37,986 nt of DNA from Candidatus Ruthenibacterium merdigallinarum (GTDB taxonomy: Bacteria > Bacillota > Clostridia > Oscillospirales > Ruminococcaceae). Position numbers and translations under genes: made by a program. The stretch covers positions 1 to 37,986 of the forward strand of contig DXGT01000122.1 of assembly GCA_019113785.1 (NCBI GenBank), given 5' to 3'. The notes beneath the pieces were generated by a model, which saw only the letters and a program-made list of their open reading frames with translations, did no database searches and was not told the DNA's origin. Positions 24,639 through 32,360 of the stretch are shown here, piece by piece; the first letter of the stretch is position 1, and every line of letters begins with the position of its first letter.

Positions 24639-26018
24639 ATGATCGAACGGGAACTTCATGAGGAATGCGGCGTTTTCGGCGTGTACGCACAGCCGGACGC
24701 TGCGCATTTGACGTATCTTGGCCTGCATGCGCTGCAGCACCGCGGGCAGGAGGGCGCGGGCATCGCCGCCGTCGATGAGGCCGGCGTCACGCGCTGCCGC
24801 AAGGGCAAGGGCCTGCTGACGGAGGTGTTTTCGCACGAGGACATCGCCGGGCTGCCCGGCCGGCGGGCCATCGGCCACGTGCGCTACGGCACGGCGGGCG
24901 GCAGCGAGGTGGAAAATGTGCAGCCCATTGTGGCGCGCGCCAAGATCGGCACGCTGGCCGTGGCGCACAACGGCCAGATTGTCAACGCGGAGGAGCTGCG
25001 CGGGGAACTGGAGGACCGCGGCAGCATTTTTCACGGCTCGTCCGACAGCGAGATCATCCTGCATCTCATCCAGGGCGAAAAGGGCTCACTGCTTGAGAAG
25101 ATCAAGAAGGCGTGCCTGCGCCTGGACGGCGCGTTCGCATTCCTCATCTTGTCGGACAGCAGCCTGTACGCCATCCGCGACCGCAACGGCCTGCGCCCGC
25201 TGTCGCTGGCAAAGCGCGGGGACGGGTGGTGCGTCTCCAGCGAGACGTGCGCGTTCGACATCGTCAACGCCGAGTTCGTGCGCGACGTCGCCCCCGGCGA
25301 GATCGTGAAGATTTCGGCGCAGGGGATCGAGAGCGATTTTTATACGAACATCACGCAAAAGCGCCTGTGCGCGATGGAATACGTCTATTTTTCCCGGCCG
25401 GACTCGGTGCTGGACGGGCAGAACGTCCACCTTGTGCGCCGCGAATGCGGCCGGCTGTTGGCCGCGGCGGACAGGGGCGCGCTGGAGGCGGACATGGTCG
25501 TCGGCGTGCCGGATTCCTCGCTCTCGGCCGCCAGCGGCTACGGCGAAGAGATGGGCCTGCCGTACGAGATGGGGCTGATCAAGAACCGCTATGTGGGCCG
25601 CACGTTCATTCAGCCCACGCAGGCCCAGCGCGACACGGGCGTGAAGATGAAGCTGTCGGCCAACCGGGCCGTGGTGGACGGCAAGCGGATCGTCCTGCTG
25701 GACGACTCGATCGTGCGCGGCACAACGATCCGGCGCATCGTGACGCTGCTGCGCGATGCGGGCGCGGCCGAGGTGCACGTGCGCATCGCCTCGCCCCAGC
25801 TCTTGTACCCGTGCTTTTACGGAGTGGATATGTCCACGCGCGCCGAGCTGATCAGTGCGCGCATGGACACGCAAAGCCTGTGCGGCGCGATCGGTGCGGA
25901 CTCGCTGCGATTCCTTTCGCAAGCCGACCTGCAAAAGGCCTGCGGCGGGCAGGAGCTGTGCATGGCCTGCTTCACCGGCCGGTATTTCACGCCGCTGTAC
26001 AGCCACACGCTGGGCTGA
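24639..26018 (+). CDS. purF: Amidophosphoribosyltransferase
   Basis: A 459-residue enzyme making 5-phosphoribosylamine from PRPP and glutamine, the first step of purine synthesis. A nine-residue propeptide (MIERELHEE) precedes the N-terminal nucleophile Cys10 (CGVFGVY), so it must be processed, as in the B. subtilis type. The glutaminase half has GLHALQHRGQEGAG and HNGQIVN; the transferase half has the PRPP loop IVLLDDSIVRGTT. Cysteines in LCAMEYVYF, YPCFYGVDMS and ELCMACFTGRY match the 4Fe-4S ligands of the oxygen-sensitive form, fitting an anaerobe. AGGAGGGGG supports the start. It ends ahead of a long palindromic terminator. Confidence 0.97.
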   Translation: MIERELHEECGVFGVYAQPDAAHLTYLGLHALQHRGQEGAGIAAVDEAGVTRCRKGKGLLTEVFSHEDIAGLPGRRAIGHVRYGTAGGSEVENVQPIVARAKIGTLAVAHNGQIVNAEELRGELEDRGSIFHGSSDSEIILHLIQGEKGSLLEKIKKACLRLDGAFAFLILSDSSLYAIRDRNGLRPLSLAKRGDGWCVSSETCAFDIVNAEFVRDVAPGEIVKISAQGIESDFYTNITQKRLCAMEYVYFSRPDSVLDGQNVHLVRRECGRLLAAADRGALEADMVVGVPDSSLSAASGYGEEMGLPYEMGLIKNRYVGRTFIQPTQAQRDTGVKMKLSANRAVVDGKRIVLLDDSIVRGTTIRRIVTLLRDAGAAEVHVRIASPQLLYPCFYGVDMSTRAELISARMDTQSLCGAIGADSLRFLSQADLQKACGGQELCMACFTGRYFTPLYSHTLG

Positions 26019-26144
26019 CGCGGCAAGGCGAAGGAAAAGGCCGCGGATGCGCACAGGGGCCCGCGGGCCGGTGCTTTCCTATACCGGCCGCCGTTCTCTG
26101 AAAACGAAAACAGCCTGATTTTTGTTTGTGTACACAAAACCAAA

Positions 26145-26182
26145 ACAGCGCGCCAGTGCCCGGCCGGGCACTGGCGCGCTGT
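26145..26182. terminator. 38-bp perfect palindrome, bidirectional terminator
   Basis: The whole segment is self-complementary (19 pairs, turning at G26163/C26164) and is flanked by CATTTTTGG on the right and CAAAACCAAAA on the left, giving T-tracts on both strands. It serves purF and the convergent hydrogenase gene. Just upstream, TTTGTGTACACAAA (26125-26138) is a second, 14-bp perfect palindrome. Confidence 0.85.
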
Positions 26183-26202
26183 CATTTTTGGCTTTCGGCC
26201 GC

Positions 26203-27711
26203 TCACTCGTGCAGCAGCGTCAGCGTGATCTCGTATTTCGAATCCAGAGAATTCTTTTCGGGCGCGGCGGCCTTGTACTTGTTCAGGGCGGCGGTGCTCT
26301 TCACGGGGTTTTGCAGCGTGCCCGCGCCGGCCACGCAGCCGCCGGGGCAGGCCATGCCCTCCAGCAGATAGCCGTTTAGCTTGCCGGCCTTGGCCAGCAT
26401 CATCATTTTGCGGCACTCCTGCAGGCCCTGCGCGGCCATCACCTTCACCTCGCGGTCGGGGTCCAGGCGCTTGATGGCGTTCACCACGGCGTTGGCCACG
26501 CCGCCGGACACCGCAAAGCCGCGGCCGTCGGCCGTCGCCTCCACGGGCTCGGGCCCCGCGGCGATCTCGGAGAAGTGGATGGCCTTGGCGGCGAACATGC
26601 CCATGACCTCCTCAAAGGTCAGCACGAAGTCGACGTCGCTGCGCACGCTGCGGCGGCTGGCCTCCAGCTTTTTGGCGGCGCACGGCCCGATGAACACCAC
26701 CTTGCACTTGGGGTGCTCCTTTTTCAGAAGGCGCGCGGTCAGCACCATGGGCGTCAGGGCCATCGAGATGCAGTGCGCGTACTCGGGGAACAGCTTTTTG
26801 GCCATCACGCTCCACGCCGGGCAGCAGGACGTGCCCATGAACGGCTGCTTTTCCGGCACCTCGCGCATGAAGTCCTTCGCTTCCTCAATGGTGCACAAAT
26901 CGGCGCCCACGGCCACCTCGGCCACGTCGTCAAAGCCCAGCAGCTTCAAGGCGGGCTTCATCTTCGCGGCGGTCATCTCGGGGCCGAACTGGCCGATGAA
27001 GGCGGGGGCCACGGCGGCGATGACGCGGTCGCCCCGGTTGATGGACTGGATCACCTGGAACAGCTGGCTCTTGTCGGCGATGGCGCCGAACGGGCAGTTG
27101 ACAAGGCACATGCCGCACGACACGCACTTGTCGTAATCGATCGTGGCGCGGCCCAGCTCATCCGAGCCGATGGCGTCCATGCCGCAGGCCTTGGCGCACG
27201 GGCGCTCCATCTTCACAATGGCGCCGTAGGGGCAGGCGTTGGCGCACTGGCCGCACTTGACGCACTTGTCCTGGTCGATGACGCTGTGCCCGTCCACGAT
27301 GGAGACGGCCTTTTTCGGGCACACCTCCACGCACGGGTGCGCAAGGCAGCCCTGGCACATGTTCGTCACATGGTACGATTTCTCCGGGCAGGCGTTGCAC
27401 GCGAACTTGATGATGTTGATCAGAGGCGGCTCATAGTACTTTTCCGGTACGGCGCACTCCTCCATGCCCTGCGCCAGCGGGGCGTGGTGATCGATCGGGC
27501 GCACGGGCAGCCCGCAGGCCAGACGCAGGCGCTCGCCCACGATGGCGCGCTCCAGAAAGATGCTGGTGCGGTATTTGTTCACTTCGCCGGGCAGGATCTT
27601 GTACGGCAGCTCCTCGATGCGGCTGTAGTCGCCGCCTTCATAGGCCATGCGCGCCACTTCGGTGAACACCTTGCGGCGGATGTCGGTCACGGAAGAATAG
27701 ATGCCTCGCAT
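26203..27711 (-). CDS. [FeFe] hydrogenase-like protein, group B type, with multiple 4Fe-4S domains
   Basis: A 502-residue iron-sulfur protein. After about 105 residues of a poorly known N-terminal region come ferredoxin-like clusters: NMCQGCLAHPCVEVCP, CVKCGQCANACP and CVSCGMCLVNCP, plus CAKACG. The H-cluster domain carries all three active-site signatures: TSCCPAW, GPCAAKKLEA and EGMACPGGC. The Ala in TSCCPAW and the GPC form point to the group B clostridial hydrogenases rather than the well-studied group A. It would interconvert protons and H2 with ferredoxin or sense redox; no partner subunit or maturase is nearby. AAAGGAG precedes the ATG, and a promoter lies upstream. Confidence 0.9.
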   Translation of the reverse strand: MRGIYSSVTDIRRKVFTEVARMAYEGGDYSRIEELPYKILPGEVNKYRTSIFLERAIVGERLRLACGLPVRPIDHHAPLAQGMEECAVPEKYYEPPLINIIKFACNACPEKSYHVTNMCQGCLAHPCVEVCPKKAVSIVDGHSVIDQDKCVKCGQCANACPYGAIVKMERPCAKACGMDAIGSDELGRATIDYDKCVSCGMCLVNCPFGAIADKSQLFQVIQSINRGDRVIAAVAPAFIGQFGPEMTAAKMKPALKLLGFDDVAEVAVGADLCTIEEAKDFMREVPEKQPFMGTSCCPAWSVMAKKLFPEYAHCISMALTPMVLTARLLKKEHPKCKVVFIGPCAAKKLEASRRSVRSDVDFVLTFEEVMGMFAAKAIHFSEIAAGPEPVEATADGRGFAVSGGVANAVVNAIKRLDPDREVKVMAAQGLQECRKMMMLAKAGKLNGYLLEGMACPGGCVAGAGTLQNPVKSTAALNKYKAAAPEKNSLDSKYEITLTLLHE

Positions 27712-27766
27712 TCGATCAAAACTCCTTTAACGGCCGGCGCGGGCCGGCGCGGTATTTAACACTATA

Positions 27767-27796
27767 AATATACCATGCCCGGCGCGCGCTTCGCAA
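27767..27796 (-). promoter_or_regulatory. Promoter for the hydrogenase-like gene
   Basis: On the minus strand TTGCGA (27791-27796) and TATATT (27767-27772) are 18 bases apart. The leader between promoter and gene includes GCCGGC repeats that could form a hairpin. Confidence 0.6.
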
Positions 27797-27867
27797 GAGG
27801 CCGGAGCCGCCGCAAGCGAAACTTTTTGCCTTTTTTTGAAATTTTTGCCCGCTGCAAGCCGCGGCGC

Positions 27868-27896
27868 TTGCAAAACGGGCGAAAAAAAGATATACT
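27868..27896 (+). promoter_or_regulatory. Promoter for the metal-exporter-like gene
   Basis: TTGCAA (27868-27873) and TATACT (27891-27896) are 17 bases apart. An inverted repeat ATACT-(5)-AGTAT (27892-27906) overlaps the -10 box and start site and could be a repressor site. Confidence 0.7.
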
Positions 27897-27921
27897 AACT
27901 CAGTATGATTTGATGATTTGT

Positions 27922-27942
27922 ACGCCGGGAAAATGCCCGGCG
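27922..27942 (+). promoter_or_regulatory. Leader hairpin upstream of the metal-exporter-like gene
   Basis: CGCCGGG and CCCGGCG form a 7-bp stem around an AAAATG loop in the 5' leader, 26 bases before the start codon. There is no T-tract, so it is not a terminator. It could affect translation or message stability. Confidence 0.35.
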
Positions 27943-27968
27943 CAGTTTGCGATAAGCAGGGAGGCAAT

Positions 27969-28832
27969 ATGCCGGACATCCTTCACATCCTTGCGCACGC
28001 CGTGGAAGACACGGCGCGCATGATCCCGTTTCTGCTGGCGGCCTACGCACTGATCGAATACATCGAGCGGCGCCACTCGCAGGGCATCGAGCGCGCGCTG
28101 GCCCAAAGCGGGCGCATGGGCTTTGCGGCGGCCGCCGTGCTGGGCCTTGTGCCGCAGTGCGGCTTTTCCGCCATGGCGGCCAATTTGTACGCGAGCCGCG
28201 TCATCACGCTGGGCACGCTCCTGGCCGTGTTCATCACCACCAGCGACGAGGCCGTGCCCATTCTGGCGGCCACGCCGGGCATGTGGCGGCCCATGCTGGC
28301 GCTTTTGGCCGTGAAGCTGGCCGTGGCGCTGGCGGCGGCGCTCGTGGTGGACGTGGCGCTGCGCCGCGTGCTGCCCGCGCACGTGCGCGGCGGCTACAGC
28401 GGCAGCGCCGGCGACGTCGACTGTCACGAGCACGCCGAGGCCGACAGCCTTCTGTGGGCCGCGCTCAAGCACACGGCGCACATCACGCTGTTCATTTTTG
28501 TGTTCAATTTCGCGGTGGGTTTTGTCGTCGAGGCCGTCGGCTCCGACGCCATCGGCCGCGCGCTGGCGGCGGCGGGCTACTGGCAGCCGGCGCTGGCGGC
28601 GCTGGTGGGTCTTGTCCCGAACTGTGCGGCCAGCGTGCTCATCACGCAGCTGTTCGCCGCGGGGCAGCTCTCGTTCGGCGGGGCCGTGGCGGGGCTGTGC
28701 GCCTCGGCGGGCGTGGGGCTGGCCGTGCTGTTCCGCGCGAACAAAAGCCTCAAGCAGAACCTGTTCGTCACGGCGCTTTTGTGGGCCTGCGGCACGGCGG
28801 CGGGCGCCGTGTGCATGGCGCTGGGGCTGTGA
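27969..28832 (+). CDS. Putative heavy-metal/arsenic efflux membrane protein (ArsP_2-like)
   Basis: A 287-residue polytopic membrane protein with eight or so predicted helices in two related halves. Each half carries a matching Pro-Asn/Gln-Cys motif: GLVPQCGFSAMAANLY near residue 59 and GLVPNCAASVLITQLF near residue 217. Between them is a hydrophilic loop with DVDCHEHAEAD, a likely metal-binding patch. The paired Cys motifs and length fit the putative 10-TM heavy-metal exporter family (ArsP_2). The substrate is unproven. AGGGAGG supports ATG 27969. The gene is single, with its own promoter and terminator. Confidence 0.75.
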   Translation: MPDILHILAHAVEDTARMIPFLLAAYALIEYIERRHSQGIERALAQSGRMGFAAAAVLGLVPQCGFSAMAANLYASRVITLGTLLAVFITTSDEAVPILAATPGMWRPMLALLAVKLAVALAAALVVDVALRRVLPAHVRGGYSGSAGDVDCHEHAEADSLLWAALKHTAHITLFIFVFNFAVGFVVEAVGSDAIGRALAAAGYWQPALAALVGLVPNCAASVLITQLFAAGQLSFGGAVAGLCASAGVGLAVLFRANKSLKQNLFVTALLWACGTAAGAVCMALGL

Positions 28833-28857
28833 CGCAGCGCTGAAAAAAGAAAAAGCG

Positions 28858-28900
28858 AAGCGGCGTGGGCCGGCAGTTTTTACGCCGGCCCACGCCGCTT
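28858..28900. terminator. Bidirectional terminator (17-bp stem)
   Basis: Bases 28858-28874 pair perfectly with 28884-28900; AAAAAAGAAAAAGCG on the left and TTTTCTG on the right supply T-tracts on both strands. It separates the exporter-like gene from the convergent spoIID-like gene. Confidence 0.85.
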
Positions 28901-28907
28901 TTCTGCG

Positions 28908-29930
28908 TCACAGCGCCGTTTCCAGCTGCGCGCCGGGGTAGTAGTGCGCCAGGATCTGCGCGTGGTCCGCGCCCGCCGAGGCCATTGCGTTTGCGCCGTA
29001 CTGGCTCATGCCCACGCCGTGGCCCCAGCCGCGCGTCGTCACCGAAAACTCCTCGCCCGTCCAGGTGACGGAAAAGTCGGCGCTGCGCAGCGAAAGGGCC
29101 GTGCGCACGTCCTGCCCGCGGCAGGCTACGCCCCCGATGTGCGCCGACGTCACATAGCCCTCGGCGTTGCGCTCCAGAAGGCCGAACCAGTCCTGCGGCT
29201 CGGCGGAAAAGTCGATGCCCGCAAAATGGGCGGACAGCTGTTCGCGCATCTCCTGCGCCGTCAGCGTCACGGTCTGCTCAAAGCCCTCGGCCGCCACGTC
29301 CGCGGACGATTCGGCCGGCACAAGATACGCCACTTCGCCGCCCCACACGTCGGCGGCGCTCTGCGTCCAGCCGTTGGAAAGCGCGTGGTAGCACGCCAGC
29401 GCCGGCTGGCCCTGCCAGGTCAGCGTCTCGCCCAGCACGCCGTCCACAATGCCGGCAAGGCGCGCGTAGTTGGCCTCAAAGTCCGCGCCCCAGACAAGGC
29501 GCATCACCTCCTGCGTCAGAAAGCCCAGACGGCGCTGCGGGTCGGCGGAAAAATCCGCGCCGGCGTCGGCCACGGCGCCGCTTTTCTCCCGCGCGCGGCA
29601 CGCCAGCGCGTAGCTGCGCGCCGCCACGGCCTGCGCGGCCAGAGCCTCGTCCTCGTAGGAAAGGGGCATCTCCGCCGCCACCGCGCCGATCATCCACTCG
29701 CGCGCGGGCACGTCCAGCACCTCGCCGGTCGATTCGTCCAGCACGCGGAACACTTCGCCCGACGCAGCGCCGCCGGCCCCTTCGCCCGGCCCGGCGGCAG
29801 CGGCGGGCGCGGCGGACGACGCCGTCGGCGCTGCGCCGGCCCCCGCGGGCGCAGCCAGCAGCGCGGCGGCCAGCGGCACAAGCGCCGTCAGTACGGCGAA
29901 CAGCAAAGCGGGCAAAAGCGTGCGTTTCAT
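28908..29930 (-). CDS. spoIID: Stage II sporulation protein D-like (SpoIID/LytB domain)
   Basis: A 340-residue exported protein. An N-terminal membrane anchor (MKRTLLPALLFAVLTALVPL) and a low-complexity Ala/Gly/Pro linker to about residue 55 precede the SpoIID domain. The domain shows VPAREWMIGAVAAEMPLSYE, ALAAQAVAARSYAL, YHALSNGWTQSAADVWGG and the final GWGHGVGMSQYGANAMA. SpoIID is a lytic transglycosylase that trims peptidoglycan during engulfment. The early EMP (AAEMP) includes the catalytic-type Glu. ATG 29930 is preferred over one 12 bases upstream because GGAGAGG abuts the latter. This points to a spore former, although SpoIID-like paralogues occur in non-sporulating relatives. Confidence 0.9.
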   Translation of the reverse strand: MKRTLLPALLFAVLTALVPLAAALLAAPAGAGAAPTASSAAPAAAAGPGEGAGGAASGEVFRVLDESTGEVLDVPAREWMIGAVAAEMPLSYEDEALAAQAVAARSYALACRAREKSGAVADAGADFSADPQRRLGFLTQEVMRLVWGADFEANYARLAGIVDGVLGETLTWQGQPALACYHALSNGWTQSAADVWGGEVAYLVPAESSADVAAEGFEQTVTLTAQEMREQLSAHFAGIDFSAEPQDWFGLLERNAEGYVTSAHIGGVACRGQDVRTALSLRSADFSVTWTGEEFSVTTRGWGHGVGMSQYGANAMASAGADHAQILAHYYPGAQLETAL

Positions 29931-29966
29931 GCAAAAGCACATCCTCTCCGGCGCGCGCGGCGCCGC

Positions 29967-29994
29967 TTGTTTTTTCCGCCGATTCCTGTATAAT
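29967..29994 (+). promoter_or_regulatory. Promoter for citrate synthase
   Basis: TTGTTT (29967-29972) and a perfect TATAAT (29989-29994) are 16 bases apart. The leader is about 75 bases. Confidence 0.7.
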
Positions 29995-30074
29995 AGAGGT
30001 ATGCGCCGCGCCGCATCCGGGCGCGGGCGAGAGGGGAGACCAAAAAACACAACGGGAAAGGGGAGAAAGGCGGC

Positions 30075-31439
30075 ATGTCCGTAAAACGCCATTTGGAACA
30101 GGCGGATTCCATCACAGACTTATGCGCCGAGTACGTAAAAAATAACTTCATCGACCCCGAGGAATGCGAGCGGCTGGGCGTCAAGCGCGGGCTGCGCAAC
30201 CCGGACGGCACCGGCGTGCTGGCGGGGCTCACGAACGTGTGCGACGTGGTGGGCTACGAGATGCAAAACGGCGTGCGCGTGCCCGCGGACGGCAAGCTGA
30301 TCTACCGCGGCATCGACGTGGCCGACCTTGTGGCCGCGGCCGGGGCCGAGGGGCGCATGATCTTTGAGGAGGTCGTCTGGCTGCTGCTCATCGGCAAGCT
30401 CCCCACAAAGGCGCAGCTCGCGGCGTTTCGCGCGCAGATCGAGGAGCTGCGCGCCCTGCCCGAGGGCTTTGTGGAGGATATGATCATCAAAGCGCCCTCG
30501 CCGAACATCATGAACAAGATGGCGCGCAGCGTGCTGGCGCTGTATTCGTACGACGACGACCCCGAGGGCCAGAGCCTTGCGAACATCCTGGCGCAGAGCA
30601 TCACGCTGATCGCGGGCCTGCCCACCATCACGGTGAACGCGTACCAGATCAAACGCCGCGTGTACGACCGCGAGAGCATGTATTTCCATCTGCCCGTGCC
30701 CGGACAGAGCACGGCGGAGCACATCCTGTCCACCTACCGGGCCGACCAGAAATTCACGCCCGAGGAGGCGAAGCTGCTGGATCTGTGCCTTGTGCTGCAC
30801 GCCGACCACGGCGGCGGCAACAACTCGACGTTTGCCTGCCGCGTGCTGTCCAGCACGGGCACCGACACCTACAGCGCCATCGCCGCGGCCATCGGCAGCC
30901 TGAAGGGCCCGAAGCACGGCGGCGCGAACCACAAGGTGATGCGCCAGCTCGACGAGATGAAGCGCGCCGTGCGCGACGCGTCCGACGACGAGGAGATCGC
31001 CGCCTATCTGCGCAAAGTGCTGCGCAAAGAGGCGGGCGACGGCTCGGGCCTTCTCTACGGCATGGGCCACGCCGTGTACACGAAGAGCGACCCGCGCGCC
31101 GTCATCCTGCGCAGCAGCGCGGCGCATCTTGCGAAGGAAAAGGGCCTTGAGGACGAGTTCCGCCTTTTGTGCGGCGTCGAGCGGCTGGGCCCCGCCGTGT
31201 TCCGCGAGGAAAAGGGCGCGAAGGATGTGTGCGCGAACGTGGATCTGTTCTCGGGCTTCATCTACCGGATGCTCGGCATCTCGGAGGATCTGTACACCCC
31301 GCTGTTCGCCATCAGCCGCATCGCGGGCTGGTGCGCGCACCGCATGGAGGAAGTGGTGTTTGCGAACCGCATCATCCGCCCGGCGTACAAATACCTGGGC
31401 CGCACGCAGCCGTACGTGCCGCTGGAGGCGCGCGGATGA
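30075..31439 (+). CDS. gltA: Citrate synthase
   Basis: A 454-residue cytoplasmic enzyme condensing acetyl-CoA with oxaloacetate. The catalytic set is in place: His in LVLHADHGGGNNSTF, His in KGPKHGGANHKVM, and Asp in GMGHAVYTKSDPRAV. The N-terminal part (LIYRGIDVADLV, FEEVVWLLLIGKLP) is typical. The length and the NNSTF form match the Clostridia branch. In an anaerobe without a full cycle it mainly feeds glutamate synthesis. GGGGAGAAAGGCGG precedes the ATG. The stop overlaps the next start (ATGA), linking it to a membrane protein of unknown role. Confidence 0.95.
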   Translation: MSVKRHLEQADSITDLCAEYVKNNFIDPEECERLGVKRGLRNPDGTGVLAGLTNVCDVVGYEMQNGVRVPADGKLIYRGIDVADLVAAAGAEGRMIFEEVVWLLLIGKLPTKAQLAAFRAQIEELRALPEGFVEDMIIKAPSPNIMNKMARSVLALYSYDDDPEGQSLANILAQSITLIAGLPTITVNAYQIKRRVYDRESMYFHLPVPGQSTAEHILSTYRADQKFTPEEAKLLDLCLVLHADHGGGNNSTFACRVLSSTGTDTYSAIAAAIGSLKGPKHGGANHKVMRQLDEMKRAVRDASDDEEIAAYLRKVLRKEAGDGSGLLYGMGHAVYTKSDPRAVILRSSAAHLAKEKGLEDEFRLLCGVERLGPAVFREEKGAKDVCANVDLFSGFIYRMLGISEDLYTPLFAISRIAGWCAHRMEEVVFANRIIRPAYKYLGRTQPYVPLEARG

Positions 31440-32275
31440 GCGGGAAGCTGCAAAGGCGCGCGGCGGCCGCGCTGGCGCTGGCGGGCGTTCTGGGCATTGT
31501 GCGCGCCGCCGACGCCCTGCTGCTGTGCGAGGATACCACCGGTTTTGCCGCGGGCGGGCCCTGGCCGCGCCTGGCGGCCTATGCGCTGCTGTGTGCGCCG
31601 GCGCTGACGCTGCGCCCGAAGGGCGCGCTGCGCCTGCCGGCGCGGCGCCAGGGCGTGCGCGCGGCGCTGTGGCTGCTGGCCGCCGCGGCCGCGGCGGCGG
31701 CCGTGTCGTTTTTTGCGCCGGCTTTGCGGGGGGACATCAGCGTGCCCACGGGCCATCACATGACGGGTGGGGGATACACGCTGAACCTTGCGGCCGACCT
31801 TGCCAGCGCGCTGTGCTTTGCGCTGCTGGCCGTGCTGGCGGCGCTGTGCGCCCGCTGGCTGGATGCGCTGGAAACAGAGAAGGCCGCGCCAAAGCGCGCG
31901 TTCCTGCTGGCGCTGGCCGTGCCGGGCACGCTGGGCCTCGCTGTGTATGTGGTGCGCTGGGTGCTGCTGCGCTCGGCCAGCGCGCAGCGCGTGGCCGCCA
32001 TGGCGGAGGCTTTGGGCGCCACGGCGGCGCTGGTGTTCCTGGTGGTGCTGGCGAAAAGCCTGCTGGCCGCTTCGCCCGACGGCGCGCGCCGCACGGCGCT
32101 GTGGGGCGTTTTGGCGTTCGGGTGCGGTTTTTGCATGCTGCTGCCGCAGGCGCTTTTGCGCGCGGGCGTGCCCGGCGCCATGCCGCTTCCCATTGCGCTG
32201 GTGTGCGCGGCGGCGGGCCTTCTGGGCGGCTTTTGCGCGCTGGCCGCGTGCGAAGGCGAAGCGAAAGGGCGGTAA
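31436..32275 (+). CDS. Integral membrane protein of unknown function
   Basis: A 279-residue protein composed almost wholly of hydrophobic helices (about seven to eight), Ala/Leu-rich, with short charged loops. One loop reads SVPTGHHMTGGGYTLN near residue 104. I do not recognise a family. The only contextual hint is a four-base overlap with the end of citrate synthase, implying co-translation. G+C is very high, with strongly biased third positions like its neighbours. It is followed by a bidirectional terminator. Confidence 0.75.
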   Translation: MSGKLQRRAAAALALAGVLGIVRAADALLLCEDTTGFAAGGPWPRLAAYALLCAPALTLRPKGALRLPARRQGVRAALWLLAAAAAAAAVSFFAPALRGDISVPTGHHMTGGGYTLNLAADLASALCFALLAVLAALCARWLDALETEKAAPKRAFLLALAVPGTLGLAVYVVRWVLLRSASAQRVAAMAEALGATAALVFLVVLAKSLLAASPDGARRTALWGVLAFGCGFCMLLPQALLRAGVPGAMPLPIALVCAAAGLLGGFCALAACEGEAKGR

Positions 32276-32310
32276 GCCCCGCGCGGCGCGGATGGGTACG
32301 GATCAAAGAA

Positions 32311-32339
32311 AAACCCGGCCTCACACAGAGGCCGGGTTT
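32311..32339. terminator. Bidirectional terminator (12-bp stem)
   Basis: AAACCCGGCCTC pairs exactly with GAGGCCGGGTTT around the loop ACACA, with A-rich bases before and TTTGG after. It lies between the membrane-protein gene and the convergent NYN gene. Confidence 0.85.
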
Positions 32340-32360
32340 GGCATAGCATGACAGCGCGCT

